Positions 33,107-41,704 of a DNA stretch of 64,000 nt are shown piece by piece; the first letter of the stretch is position 1, and every line of letters starts with the position of its first letter. A program made the position numbers and the translations under genes. The notes below the pieces were generated by a model. It did no database searches. It was not told the origin of the DNA and saw nothing but the letters and a program-made list of their open reading frames with translations. The DNA lies in the NCBI GenBank assembly GCA_026713545.1, contig JAPOOG010000079.1, positions 49,291 through 113,290 of the forward strand, in the 5' to 3' direction. Origin of the DNA: Bryobacterales bacterium (lineage in GTDB: Bacteria > Acidobacteriota > Terriglobia > Bryobacterales > UBA6623).

Positions 33107-36100
33107 GCTTCCTTCTTCGTCTTGTCTTCGATCCATCTGTATATCGCGGGGAGCACAAGCAGAGTCAGGAGTGTGGACGTGACAAGCCCGCCAATCACCA
33201 CGGTCGCCAGCGGCCGCTGAACTTCCGCGCCGGCGGTTGTGGACAAGGCCATGGGTACGAACCCGAGGCTGGCCACCAGAGCCGTCATCAGAACCGGTCG
33301 GAGCCGGACTTCCGCGCCTCGCAAGGCTGCTTCCCTGGGAGAGAATCCTTGATCCCTCAATTGGTTGAGGTAGCTCATCAACACGACGCCGTTCAGCACC
33401 GCGACCCCGAACAGGGCAATGAAGCCGACTCCTGCTGAGATGCTGAAAGGAATGTCTCGAAGGTAGAGCGCCGCAATCCCTCCGGTTGCCGCCAGCGGAA
33501 CATTCAAGAAGACGATACCCGCCATCTTGATGGAACGGAATGCCGTATAGAGCAGAGTGAAGATCAACAAGAGCGCCAGCGGAACGATGATTGCCAGCCG
33601 CTCGGAGGCCTCCAGAAGGTTCTCGAACGTTCCACCGTAATCAAGGTAGTATCCCGAGGGAAGAGACACGTTCTCGGCGATAGCGCGTTGCACATCGGCT
33701 ACGAAGGTCCCCAGGTCACGCCCCCGTACATTCGCCTCGACGGTGATCCGACGCTGGACATTCTCGCGGCTGATCTGAACTGGTCCCTCGACGGTCGAAA
33801 TTTCGGCAAGTTCGCCAAGAGGTATCAGTCTGCCTCGGGGATCCGAAACCGGAAGATGCATGATCCTCTCGGTTTCGGCGCGATCCGATGGCTGGAACCG
33901 CACCTGCAATGGGAACCGTCTCTGCCCTTCCAGTATCTGACCGACGGTCCGGCCCCCCAATGTTTCGACGGCTTCAAGCACTTGAGACGCATTGATCCCG
34001 TAGCGGGCAATCTGTTCTCGCAAAACGCGGATCCGCAGGAACGGGAGGCCGGCAGTCTGCTCGACCTTGACTTCCTCAGCCCCAGGTACGCCGCGCGTGA
34101 CGCGGGCGATTTCCTCGGCTACCGACTTGAGCCGGTCCAGATCATCGCCAAACACCGTGATAGCCAACTCGGAACGGATGCCTGCGATCAATTCCTGCAC
34201 GCGCAATTCGATAGGCTGCGAGTAGCTGAAGATGTTTCCGGGCACCTTTGCTTCAAGGACTGCATCGAACTTGTCGACCAGATCGGCTTGACTCCCGGCC
34301 GTCTCCCAATTTTCCTCGGGCTTGAGGAGCACGTAGATGTCACTCGTCTCGACCCCCATCGGGTCCGTCGGGATCTCGGCTTGCCCTGTTCGGGAGATGA
34401 CGCTCTCGACTTCCGGGAATTCCAACAAGACCTTTTCAATCAGCGTCGTGCTCTTGATCGATTCAGAGAGACTGACGCTGGGCAGCCGCCACGCCTGAAC
34501 CGCGATCGCCCCCTCGCCGAGGCGGGGGACGAACTCGGCGCCAAGACCGGGAATCAGTGTGAGTGACATCGCGAAGACCAGCAGCGCAGCGCCTGCGACC
34601 ATTACCGGGTGCTCCACAGCCCGATTCAGCATCGGCAGATAGCCCCATTTAGCCCAACGGAGCAGACGCGTCTCCTTCTCATCCAGACGCTTGCGGAAGA
34701 TCCAGGTCGCCAAGACGGGCATTAGTGTCAGGGAAAGGATCAGGGAGCCGACGAGCGCGAAGATCACGGTGAGGGCCATGGGACGAAACATCTTTCCCTC
34801 GACGCCCTCGAGCGTGAGAATCGGCAGATAAACGATGATGATGATCCCGACCGCGAAGACAATCGGCTTGGCCACTTCGCGTCCCGCTTCCAGGATCGCT
34901 TGCTCGCGGGTCAAGCCTCCTCCCTTGCGTTCCGAGACCTTCCGGACAATGTTCTCGATCATCACCACCGAGCCATCCACGATGAGTCCGAAGTCGATGG
35001 CCCCCAAGCTCATCAGGTTTCCGGAGAGGCCGGCCCTTACCATGCCGGTGAATGCGAACAGCATCGACAGGGGAATGGCTGTGGCCACAATCAGGCCTCC
35101 CCGCACGTTGCCGAGCATGAGCAGGAGGACGGCAACCACGAGAAGCCCGCCTTCGATGAGGTTCCTTTCGACGGTCGCGATCGTTCTTTGAACGAGATCG
35201 GTCCGGTCGTAAAAGATATCGATTTCCACCCCCGGGGGCAGCGATTTCCTCACCTCTTCCAATCGCTCCTTCGCGCGCTCTACGACGACCCGTGAATTCT
35301 CGCCCATCAGCATGAGGACGACGCCCGTGACGACCTCGCCCCGTCCGTCCCTCGTCACCGCCCCCTGGCGAACGAGCGCCTTATGCGCGACCTGTCCGAG
35401 ATCCTTGATGTAGATGGGGGTGCCGTCCAAGGTGGCCCCTACGACGATGTTGGCGACATCATCGACCGTCTCGACAAGCCCCTCCCCGCGAATGACGTAT
35501 TGCTCTTGGTTCTTTTCGATATACGCTCCTCCAGCGTTCGCGTTGTTGTTTTGAATGGCCTCGAAGACTTGGCTCAAGGAGACATTGAGGCCAGCCAGCT
35601 TAACGGCGTCCAACTCGACCTGATAAGCCTTGGCTTCGCCGCCGTATGCGTTCACCTCCACGACACCGGGCACGGATCCAAGGTGGAACGCGATGTCCCA
35701 GTCGAGAATAGTTCGCAGCTCCATCAGGGAGTGGGATTCGCTGCGGACCTCGAATTGAAGGATTTCGCCGAGCCCCGTTGAGACCGGACCCAGTTCAGGC
35801 TTGTCGTAGCCCTCGGGAATGGAATCGTGAGCCATCTCCATGCGCTCTTGAACCAGTTGTCGCGCAAAGTAAATGTCGATGTCTTCTTCGAAGTAAACGT
35901 AGACGGAGGAAAGGCCGAAGCGCGAGACCGAGCGAATGCTCTCTATGCCGGGCACGCCGCTAAGCGAGTTTTCGACGGGGTAGGTGATGAATTGTTCGAC
36001 CTCGAGCGGACTGAGGCCGCTCGCAAGGGTGAGAATCTGGACTTGGTTGGGAGTTACGTCCGGAACCGCATCGATCGGGAGAACGTACATCGAATTCACT

Positions 36101-36177
36101 CCCGATGCGACGAGCAGCCCGGTCAACACGAGGATGAGAAACTTGTACCGGAGAGAAAATTCGACGACTCGATGCAC
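33094..36177 (-). CDS. czcA: CzcA-type heavy-metal RND efflux pump, inner-membrane subunit
   Basis: 1027 aa, full length for HME-RND pumps, with 12 helices and two large periplasmic porter domains. The helix-4 motif DFGLIVDGSVVMIEN (near residue 395) matches the HME1 consensus for divalent Zn/Co/Cd exporters rather than the Cu/Ag type. The N-terminus VVEFSLRYKFLILVLTGLLV and IDAVPDVTPNQVQIL are standard. It is followed 12 bases upstream in transcription order by czcB, so the unit is czcB-czcA. It expels metal ions from periplasm or cytoplasm through a TolC-like channel, probably the CzcC-like protein at 47130. Confidence 0.93.
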   Translation of the reverse strand: MHRVVEFSLRYKFLILVLTGLLVASGVNSMYVLPIDAVPDVTPNQVQILTLASGLSPLEVEQFITYPVENSLSGVPGIESIRSVSRFGLSSVYVYFEEDIDIYFARQLVQERMEMAHDSIPEGYDKPELGPVSTGLGEILQFEVRSESHSLMELRTILDWDIAFHLGSVPGVVEVNAYGGEAKAYQVELDAVKLAGLNVSLSQVFEAIQNNNANAGGAYIEKNQEQYVIRGEGLVETVDDVANIVVGATLDGTPIYIKDLGQVAHKALVRQGAVTRDGRGEVVTGVVLMLMGENSRVVVERAKERLEEVRKSLPPGVEIDIFYDRTDLVQRTIATVERNLIEGGLLVVAVLLLMLGNVRGGLIVATAIPLSMLFAFTGMVRAGLSGNLMSLGAIDFGLIVDGSVVMIENIVRKVSERKGGGLTREQAILEAGREVAKPIVFAVGIIIIVYLPILTLEGVEGKMFRPMALTVIFALVGSLILSLTLMPVLATWIFRKRLDEKETRLLRWAKWGYLPMLNRAVEHPVMVAGAALLVFAMSLTLIPGLGAEFVPRLGEGAIAVQAWRLPSVSLSESIKSTTLIEKVLLEFPEVESVISRTGQAEIPTDPMGVETSDIYVLLKPEENWETAGSQADLVDKFDAVLEAKVPGNIFSYSQPIELRVQELIAGIRSELAITVFGDDLDRLKSVAEEIARVTRGVPGAEEVKVEQTAGLPFLRIRVLREQIARYGINASQVLEAVETLGGRTVGQILEGQRRFPLQVRFQPSDRAETERIMHLPVSDPRGRLIPLGELAEISTVEGPVQISRENVQRRITVEANVRGRDLGTFVADVQRAIAENVSLPSGYYLDYGGTFENLLEASERLAIIVPLALLLIFTLLYTAFRSIKMAGIVFLNVPLAATGGIAALYLRDIPFSISAGVGFIALFGVAVLNGVVLMSYLNQLRDQGFSPREAALRGAEVRLRPVLMTALVASLGFVPMALSTTAGAEVQRPLATVVIGGLVTSTLLTLLVLPAIYRWIEDKTKKEAVAS

Positions 36178-36189
36178 GCTGCTTCCCGT

Positions 36190-37485
36190 CTAGTGGCTGT
36201 GGCCGATCAACTCCCGAAGTGTCGCCGTCTTTGCGTAGAAGCTCCCGCTCGTGATTACAGTGTCACCGGCGGAGAGTCCATCCCGGATTTCCATCCACCC
36301 ATCGGCCTCGACACCCGTTTCGACTTCGCTCAGTTCGAACGTCGAGTCCGATCGCTTTACGAACACGACGGGGCGGCCGTTAACGCCCTGAATAGCGCTG
36401 GCCGGCACAGCCAGCGATTCGACGGAACTCCCGCCGCGGATCTCGATGGTGGCGAACATCCCCAGCTTCAGGAGAGAGCCGGGGTTCTCGACAACGCAAC
36501 GCACTTGGGCCGCCCGTGTTTCCAACTCCAGGACATCGCTGATATAAGTGATGCGCCCGCGAAAGGTCGCCTCCGGGTAGGCCGGCACTCGAACCGACAC
36601 GCTATTTCCGAGAGGAATCGAGCCTAAATCGTGCTCGAAAATATCGGCGAGCACCCACACTCTCGATATGTCGGTAAGCGTGAGCAGCCCGCTGGACCCG
36701 TCAACCGTCTCGCCTGGACGGACTTCGATGGCAGTCACGATACCCGGCGAAGGCGCGCGTAAGGTGGTGATCGAGGCAGTACGGTGGAATCCGGTGTCCT
36801 CTTCTTCGTGCAGCCTCTCGATGTCTTCTTCCGTCAAACCGAATCGATGGAGTTGCTCTTCGAACTGCGCGACGCGAGCCTGCTCGGCGTTGACCTGCGC
36901 TTGAGCGTCGTTATACCTGGCGTTGCGGATTTCGTGCTCCGTTCTCGCGATCGCGCCCACCTCCAGCATCCGCCGGCTTCGAGAGAGAATCGTTTCTTGG
37001 GCCTTGAGCCTGGCGTGCCTGCTGCGGAGGTCAGCGTTAGCCGAAAGGAATTCGCCGATAGCGAGGCCAAGCTCGATATTGTCGTAGCTGACAAGCGGGT
37101 CTCCTTGCTCAGCTCGTTCGCCTTGCTGGACGAAGACCGTTTCGATAAGGCCGCGAGCCAGAGGTCGGATCCGAGCGACCCGAGCCTGGTCGGCGGAAAC
37201 GACGCCGGTAACTTGGATCGACGACTCGATGGCACGGACGACCGCCTGCTCCGTCTCGATTTCGCCCGCCTTCTGCGCCTCGACCGGGATCTGCACGATA
37301 CCCGTGGCTTCGGTCTCGTATTCGTCGTGCGTCGCTTCGTTTGATACTTCGGTAGCCGGCCCCTCTCGCGCAGGCATCCGCCATGAATGGAGCAGCGCCC
37401 CGAGCGCGATTCCAATAGCCAGCAGGATAACGTGCCAGATCGACGCACGACCGGACCGTCGAAGATCAGGGTTCGCTGATGGCAT
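36190..37485 (-). CDS. czcB: CzcB-type periplasmic adaptor (membrane fusion protein), copy 1
   Basis: 431 aa from the ATG at 37485; the frame is open to 37521 and no strong ribosome-binding site decides. An N-terminal anchor (SIWHVILLAIGIALGALLHS) is followed by a Glu/His-bearing linker, a barrel-sandwich (lipoyl-like) hybrid domain (VSADQARVARIRPLARGLIE), an alpha-hairpin coiled coil (~140-215), a beta-barrel and a membrane-proximal domain. It bridges CzcA to the outer-membrane channel. It is paralogous to the adaptor at 48407-49696, with long shared stretches such as QFEEQLHRFGLTEED. Confidence 0.9.
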   Translation of the reverse strand: MPSANPDLRRSGRASIWHVILLAIGIALGALLHSWRMPAREGPATEVSNEATHDEYETEATGIVQIPVEAQKAGEIETEQAVVRAIESSIQVTGVVSADQARVARIRPLARGLIETVFVQQGERAEQGDPLVSYDNIELGLAIGEFLSANADLRSRHARLKAQETILSRSRRMLEVGAIARTEHEIRNARYNDAQAQVNAEQARVAQFEEQLHRFGLTEEDIERLHEEEDTGFHRTASITTLRAPSPGIVTAIEVRPGETVDGSSGLLTLTDISRVWVLADIFEHDLGSIPLGNSVSVRVPAYPEATFRGRITYISDVLELETRAAQVRCVVENPGSLLKLGMFATIEIRGGSSVESLAVPASAIQGVNGRPVVFVKRSDSTFELSEVETGVEADGWMEIRDGLSAGDTVITSGSFYAKTATLRELIGHSH

Positions 37486-37521
37486 GGAGGTTACCCAATG
37501 GCCGCTGCAGTGGCAGAGCAT

Positions 37522-37908
37522 TCATTGAGCCGATTAAGGATAACCCGGTCAACCGCCCCCAGGGTGTTGCAAGAGGGGAGACGGGCATTCAGAGGGTTCA
37601 ATAGCGACGGTCCTTGGGTTTCGTAGGTAAAGGATAACACCGCGACTGGCTCTTCAATGCAGACTGCGATTGGTCTGGTACTGAGTGTAGTAAGAGAGAC
37701 GGAATATTTCGAAGAGATCTCCGTAAAAACACTCGAAACCTGGATGCCATGTTTGCTGGAGTGAGGAGTCTCTGGTTCGGGAATGCATGCTGAGTCGGGC
37801 CGCTTCACTGCGAATCTCCGAGTCAGCCTCGCACATCGCGTTGCAACGCTCCAGGCAGGTCTCAACCCTTTTGCGGTTCGAGCGCTTGCGGCTCTGAAAG
37901 ACGACCCA
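37522..37908. other. Divergent region between czcB and a decayed decarboxylase gene
   Basis: About 390 bases with no recognised gene; it should hold the czcBA promoter. I found no clear metal-regulator operator or -35/-10 pair. Confidence 0.3.
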
Positions 37909-38675
37909 ATGACGAAGGCGGCTTGCAGTTCTTTGGCTTGCTGCTATAGGATGGGCCGCGAGGGAGTGTTGGGACGATCCAAGGAAAGACGCGCGGTTTC
38001 AGACGCCTCGAGCACTGACGAGCCGAGCGGAGATCCCCGGGAGGAGATACGAGATGGCCTCCGGATGGCGCCCGAACTCATGCTCGATCTCGCGCGCAGG
38101 GCGGCTGAGCTTGTGGTGGAACGCATCGATAGCCTGCCCGAGGAAAATACCTGGGACGGAGAGTTCCGGCAGGATTTCGAAGCCCGGCTGATGGAGGATT
38201 CCCTCGAGGACGGCCGGCGTTGCAAGTCATTGAACGGGCCGCGCGCGAGATTCTCCCGGTTGCGCTGCGGTCGGACCATCCGCGTTCGTTCGCCTTCATT
38301 CCGTGCTCTCCCACCTGGCCCGGAGTTCTGGCCGACTTCATGGCCGCCGGATACAACATCAACCAAAGCACGTGGCTGGCGGCAAGTGGCCCGAGCCAGA
38401 TCGAATTGCTCGTCATCGGCTGGTTCCGGCGCTGGCTCGGCTATCCGGAGAATGCGGGCGGGCTCTTCACGAGCGGGGGCTTGGCGGCCAGCCTCGACGC
38501 CTTCGTCGCTGCGGAGGAAACGGCCGGCCGTCCCGACCGTGCGACCGTGTACATGAACGACCAGAGCCATAGCGCACAAGTCCGCTCGGCGATGATCATC
38601 GGAGTCCGACCGGAGTGCATAGGCAAGATTCCGAGTGACGGGCGTTTTCGCCTGGAGGTGGAAGCGCTCGCCGTC
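37909..38675 (+). pseudogene. Remnant of a PLP-dependent (group II) amino-acid decarboxylase
   Basis: The N-terminal third of an aromatic-L-amino-acid-decarboxylase-like protein is readable in two frames. The first frame gives LMLDLARRAAELVVERIDSL up to about 38218. After a one-base loss the next frame gives ERAAREILPVALRSDHPRSF, FIPCSPTWPGVLADFMAAGY, NINQSTWLAASGPSQIELLV and GGLFTSGGLAASLDAFVAAE. Similarity stops near 38675 (FRLEVEAL), well before the active-site Lys that binds PLP. The gene is frameshifted and truncated, hence inactive. Confidence 0.75.
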
Positions 38676-39127
38676 AGTCAGGAATTGCGTGGAGCCTCGT
38701 CAGGCTATGATCTGGCGGGCCGTCCATGGTGTCTTGTCCCATCTCATGTCAGCTTGACTCGGTGCAATCTCAAAGCTCTCAGGGAAGCGTGGATGATCGC
38801 AACAGATGTGTTTGGGACCGTGACGGATAAACGGGGATATCTTGACGGGAAGCCAATGACAGCGATCCGTTGGGAGAAGAACCGGTGCGTGACGCCGTGC
38901 AGGTATCATGAGCACTTGCTCAGACAGTGCCTCGCTTCCGGTTGGGACGTAGCCGTGCCGTCGTTCGTCAGCCGGGTCGTGCCATTCACTTGCTCCACAC
39001 GAGTCGGCATCAATGGTGTTCTGTCCTTCGAGTTTCCACTCGCTGACTTGGCGAGCGATCGTGTGCCGCCGGTCTCGAATGCGCGTGACAGAGACCCGAA
39101 TCAGCCAGGAGTTTTGAGGGCCCGGAT
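38676..39127. other. Sequence replacing the 3' part of the decarboxylase gene
   Basis: The frame continues open to 39131, but the residues no longer match the decarboxylase family or anything I recognise. It probably represents unrelated DNA joined by a deletion. The ribosome-binding site GAGGG just before 39128 serves the ZIP gene. Confidence 0.35.
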
Positions 39128-39976
39128 TTGAATCCGAATGCTTGGGTGATTCTGACGGGATACTCCGTCGCCATTGTCTGCGCGGCCCTGCTCGGCGTTT
39201 CGGCGCAAAATGCCATTCGCTTGACGCACACCCGCATGCAAGTGGCGATGAGTTTCGTCGCCGGCTTCATTCTCGGAGTGGCGCTGTACCATCTGGTTCC
39301 ACACAGTTTGGCGCAGATTTCGGGCACTGGAGCCATAGAGACCGCAGTATGGTGGATGACCATCGGCATAATCCTGATGCTGTTGCTCTTGCGAGTGTTT
39401 CCATTCCATCAACATGATTTTGGTGAGAAAGAAGACCACCATCACGACAAACACAATGATCATGGAAATCGCAAGCGTTCGCTGAATTGGCTTGGAATCA
39501 GCCTGGGCATGGGAATGCATACTCTGGCTGAGGGGGCTGCTCTCGGCGCTAGTGTCCGGAGCGAGTTGCACCATGATCCCGGGACGGACCTGGTCAGTTT
39601 CGGGATGTTCCTGGCGATTCTGTTCCACAAACCCCTGGATGCTTTTTCCATCCTCGGCTTGATGCGGATTGCGGGAGTCGGCCGTCGCACTGCAATAGCA
39701 GTCAACGTCGGTATTGTTCTATTGTGCCCGCTCGGCGCGTTCCTGACATGTTGGGGAATAGGCTTTTTAGGTCCTGCAGAGGGAGACGCCATAGGCCGCG
39801 CATTGGCGTTTGCGGCAGGTGCGATCGTGTGCGTTGCATTGAGCGACCTGCTGCCCGAGGTTCATTTCCACGGGCATGACCGCTTCCTGCTCACCGTGTC
39901 ATTCCTGGCGGGTATCGCTTTGGCTTACGCTCTGCACTATCTCGAGCGTCTGCCCATCTTTGGGTTGGCCGGCTGA
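39128..39976 (+). CDS. ZIP-family divalent metal transporter
   Basis: 282 aa with about eight helices, starting at TTG 39128 with GAGGG 7 bases upstream. The variable loop after helix 3 is His-rich (HQHDFGEKEDHHHDKHNDHG, ~99-118). The metal-site helices read GMGMHTLAEGAALGAS (helix 4, HTLAEG for the usual HN.PEG) and LFHKPLDAFSILGL (helix 5, HKPLD). A second His cluster, EVHFHGHDR, is near residue 250. It probably moves Zn or a related ion into the cytoplasm. It converges on the five-gene SPFH operon, ending 16 bases from it. Confidence 0.88.
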   Translation: MNPNAWVILTGYSVAIVCAALLGVSAQNAIRLTHTRMQVAMSFVAGFILGVALYHLVPHSLAQISGTGAIETAVWWMTIGIILMLLLLRVFPFHQHDFGEKEDHHHDKHNDHGNRKRSLNWLGISLGMGMHTLAEGAALGASVRSELHHDPGTDLVSFGMFLAILFHKPLDAFSILGLMRIAGVGRRTAIAVNVGIVLLCPLGAFLTCWGIGFLGPAEGDAIGRALAFAAGAIVCVALSDLLPEVHFHGHDRFLLTVSFLAGIALAYALHYLERLPIFGLAG

Positions 39977-39992
39977 GAACGGCTGGCCTGGT

Positions 39993-40487
39993 TCAGAAGA
40001 ACAGCACCAGTAGCGTGAGAGCGCCTAAGCCCCCGAGTCCGAACGCACCGGCACTGAATAAACCCGCAACGGTCGCCGAATCGGCGTAGCGGAAAGTCTT
40101 ATCCTCGGCTGTGAACATCACTTGGCTTCGGTCGACCTCGCCGTCGACGAATTGCTTCAACCCCGTTTCGGCGCTGTGAGCTTCCTTGATGGCCACTACG
40201 GTCACAAGGATCATTGCCAAAGCCGCCGCCAGAGTTCCGAGACCGAAGACAATCAAGGTGAGCAGCGCCAGCCAGTGGTAGGCAGGTGCGGTATCCAGGG
40301 TCTTGGGAGATGTGCTCATAAAACCGATGATCAGGGCGGCGCCGCCCCCGTTGCCGAACAGAACCAGGCGCACGGATTCGGTGATCAGCCGGAACATCGA
40401 AGTGCGGCGCACCGCGACCACCTTGTAGAGTTCGCGGAGCCACTCTTCTCCGGTCTCTTCACCCGAGAATTCGTTGACCCGTTTCAC
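39993..40487 (-). CDS. Three-helix membrane protein of the SPFH-permease operon
   Basis: 164 aa. The start is the GTG at 40487, which overlaps the stop of the binding-protein gene as GTGA, with GGAG 9 bases upstream. An amphipathic N-terminus (~1-35) precedes three predicted helices: around 38-56 (LVLFGNGGGAALIIGFM), 74-99 (LALLTLIVFGLGTLAAALAM) and 143-163 (LFSAGAFGLGGLGALTLLVL). Between helices 2 and 3 is a polar ~40-residue loop. No known family is recognised. It is the last gene of the operon and may be a small subunit or chaperone of the complex. Confidence 0.6.
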   Translation of the reverse strand: MKRVNEFSGEETGEEWLRELYKVVAVRRTSMFRLITESVRLVLFGNGGGAALIIGFMSTSPKTLDTAPAYHWLALLTLIVFGLGTLAAALAMILVTVVAIKEAHSAETGLKQFVDGEVDRSQVMFTAEDKTFRYADSATVAGLFSAGAFGLGGLGALTLLVLFF

Positions 40488-41704
40488 CGATGATCTCCGC
40501 TCCGGAGTTCGAAGTCGGCTAGATTGATCAGCCGAACATAAGTCGATCCCGTATTCGTGCCGGGAGCAATCTGAATGGTCCAATCTTCGATGTGTACTGG
40601 CTGGGATTGCAATGCGGCCGACAGGAAGGCCTCCCGTGTCGATTCCCCATCCATCCGGCTCAGCACGTCGATAACGAACCGTCCGATAAGATAGCCTTCC
40701 AGCGCGACCGTATCGCCCAAATGCCTCCCCCGTAAGCCCAACAGCCCTTCGCTTAAGCGGTCAATATTTTCATTGCCCTCGATGGCGCTTTGGAATCGCT
40801 TGACCACTTGTACATTCGAATCTCTTGGGTCCGGTACGACCTCGGTCACCAGGATTCGTTCCAGGCTTCGTTCGCTGATATCGTCCAGTCTCTCGAACAA
40901 GTCATGCGAGGCCACGACAGACAGGTTGGCCATTACATACTCCTGCCCCAATGACCCCGCCAGATTGATGGCATCCGCGATCGCCGCATTGCTTCCGGCG
41001 AGCAGCACAGCGTCGAGATCCGCCTTGGCCAGTGTGAACAGGCTTGAATGAACCGCGTGCGTATTGGGGGAAAAGGAGGATTTCGCCAAAACAGGCAGGT
41101 CGTACCTGCCGAGAACAGAGCGATAGCCCGCCAATATGGAGCGGCCGAAAGCATCGTCTTGGTAAATCACTCCGAATCGTCGTTTCCGGAGTTTGTTGAC
41201 CATGTGGTCTACAAGCACTTCGATTTCATTGAAATAACTTGCTCGCAGATTCACCACGTTCGGGTATCTTCCGCGGTTACGCAAGATATCGGCGCCCGTA
41301 AACAGCCCTACGAACGGGATACCCTCGGCTCGCAGTAGTGGGGCGATCCTCCTGGATGTTCGCGTTCCCATGCCTCCGATGACGGCGAACACGTTGCCCT
41401 CCGCTACGAATCGCCCGACATGTTCGGCCGCCTTCTCCGTCTCGGAGGCATTGTCCAAAGAAACGAGATTCAGCGCCCTGCCGTTGACACCTCCTTGGTC
41501 GTTGCGTTCCCGGAACGCTGCCTGGATTCCGGCGTGATAGCGGATACCCGTATTACCGTTGGGACCCGAGAAAGGTGCGATTTGCGCGAATGAGATGGTT
41601 GTATCGGTTACCCCCGGTGATGCTGCCGACGCCCAATACTGCACGCAGGAGAGAGCGACGGCAATACATGTCGTGCGGGCTGCGGCCCTATTTCGCCACG
41701 TCAT
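40484..41704 (-). CDS. Periplasmic-binding-protein type 1 (Leu/Ile/Val-BP-like) protein without ABC partner
   Basis: 406 aa from the ATG at 41704; a GTG at 41716 is an alternative. The signal peptide is ~1-27 (TCIAVALSCVQYWASAAS). The fold follows the LivJ/K pattern: ISFAQIAPFSGPNGNTGIRY, AVIGGMGTRTSRRIAPLLRA, GVIYQDDAFGRSILAGYRSV and VALEGYLIGRFVIDVLSRMD. No ABC permease or ATPase gene is near. It overlaps the HflK-like gene upstream and the three-helix gene downstream, so it belongs to the SPFH-permease unit. I infer a periplasmic ligand-sensing or cargo-presenting role. Confidence 0.82.
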   Translation of the reverse strand: MTWRNRAAARTTCIAVALSCVQYWASAASPGVTDTTISFAQIAPFSGPNGNTGIRYHAGIQAAFRERNDQGGVNGRALNLVSLDNASETEKAAEHVGRFVAEGNVFAVIGGMGTRTSRRIAPLLRAEGIPFVGLFTGADILRNRGRYPNVVNLRASYFNEIEVLVDHMVNKLRKRRFGVIYQDDAFGRSILAGYRSVLGRYDLPVLAKSSFSPNTHAVHSSLFTLAKADLDAVLLAGSNAAIADAINLAGSLGQEYVMANLSVVASHDLFERLDDISERSLERILVTEVVPDPRDSNVQVVKRFQSAIEGNENIDRLSEGLLGLRGRHLGDTVALEGYLIGRFVIDVLSRMDGESTREAFLSAALQSQPVHIEDWTIQIAPGTNTGSTYVRLINLADFELRSGDHR

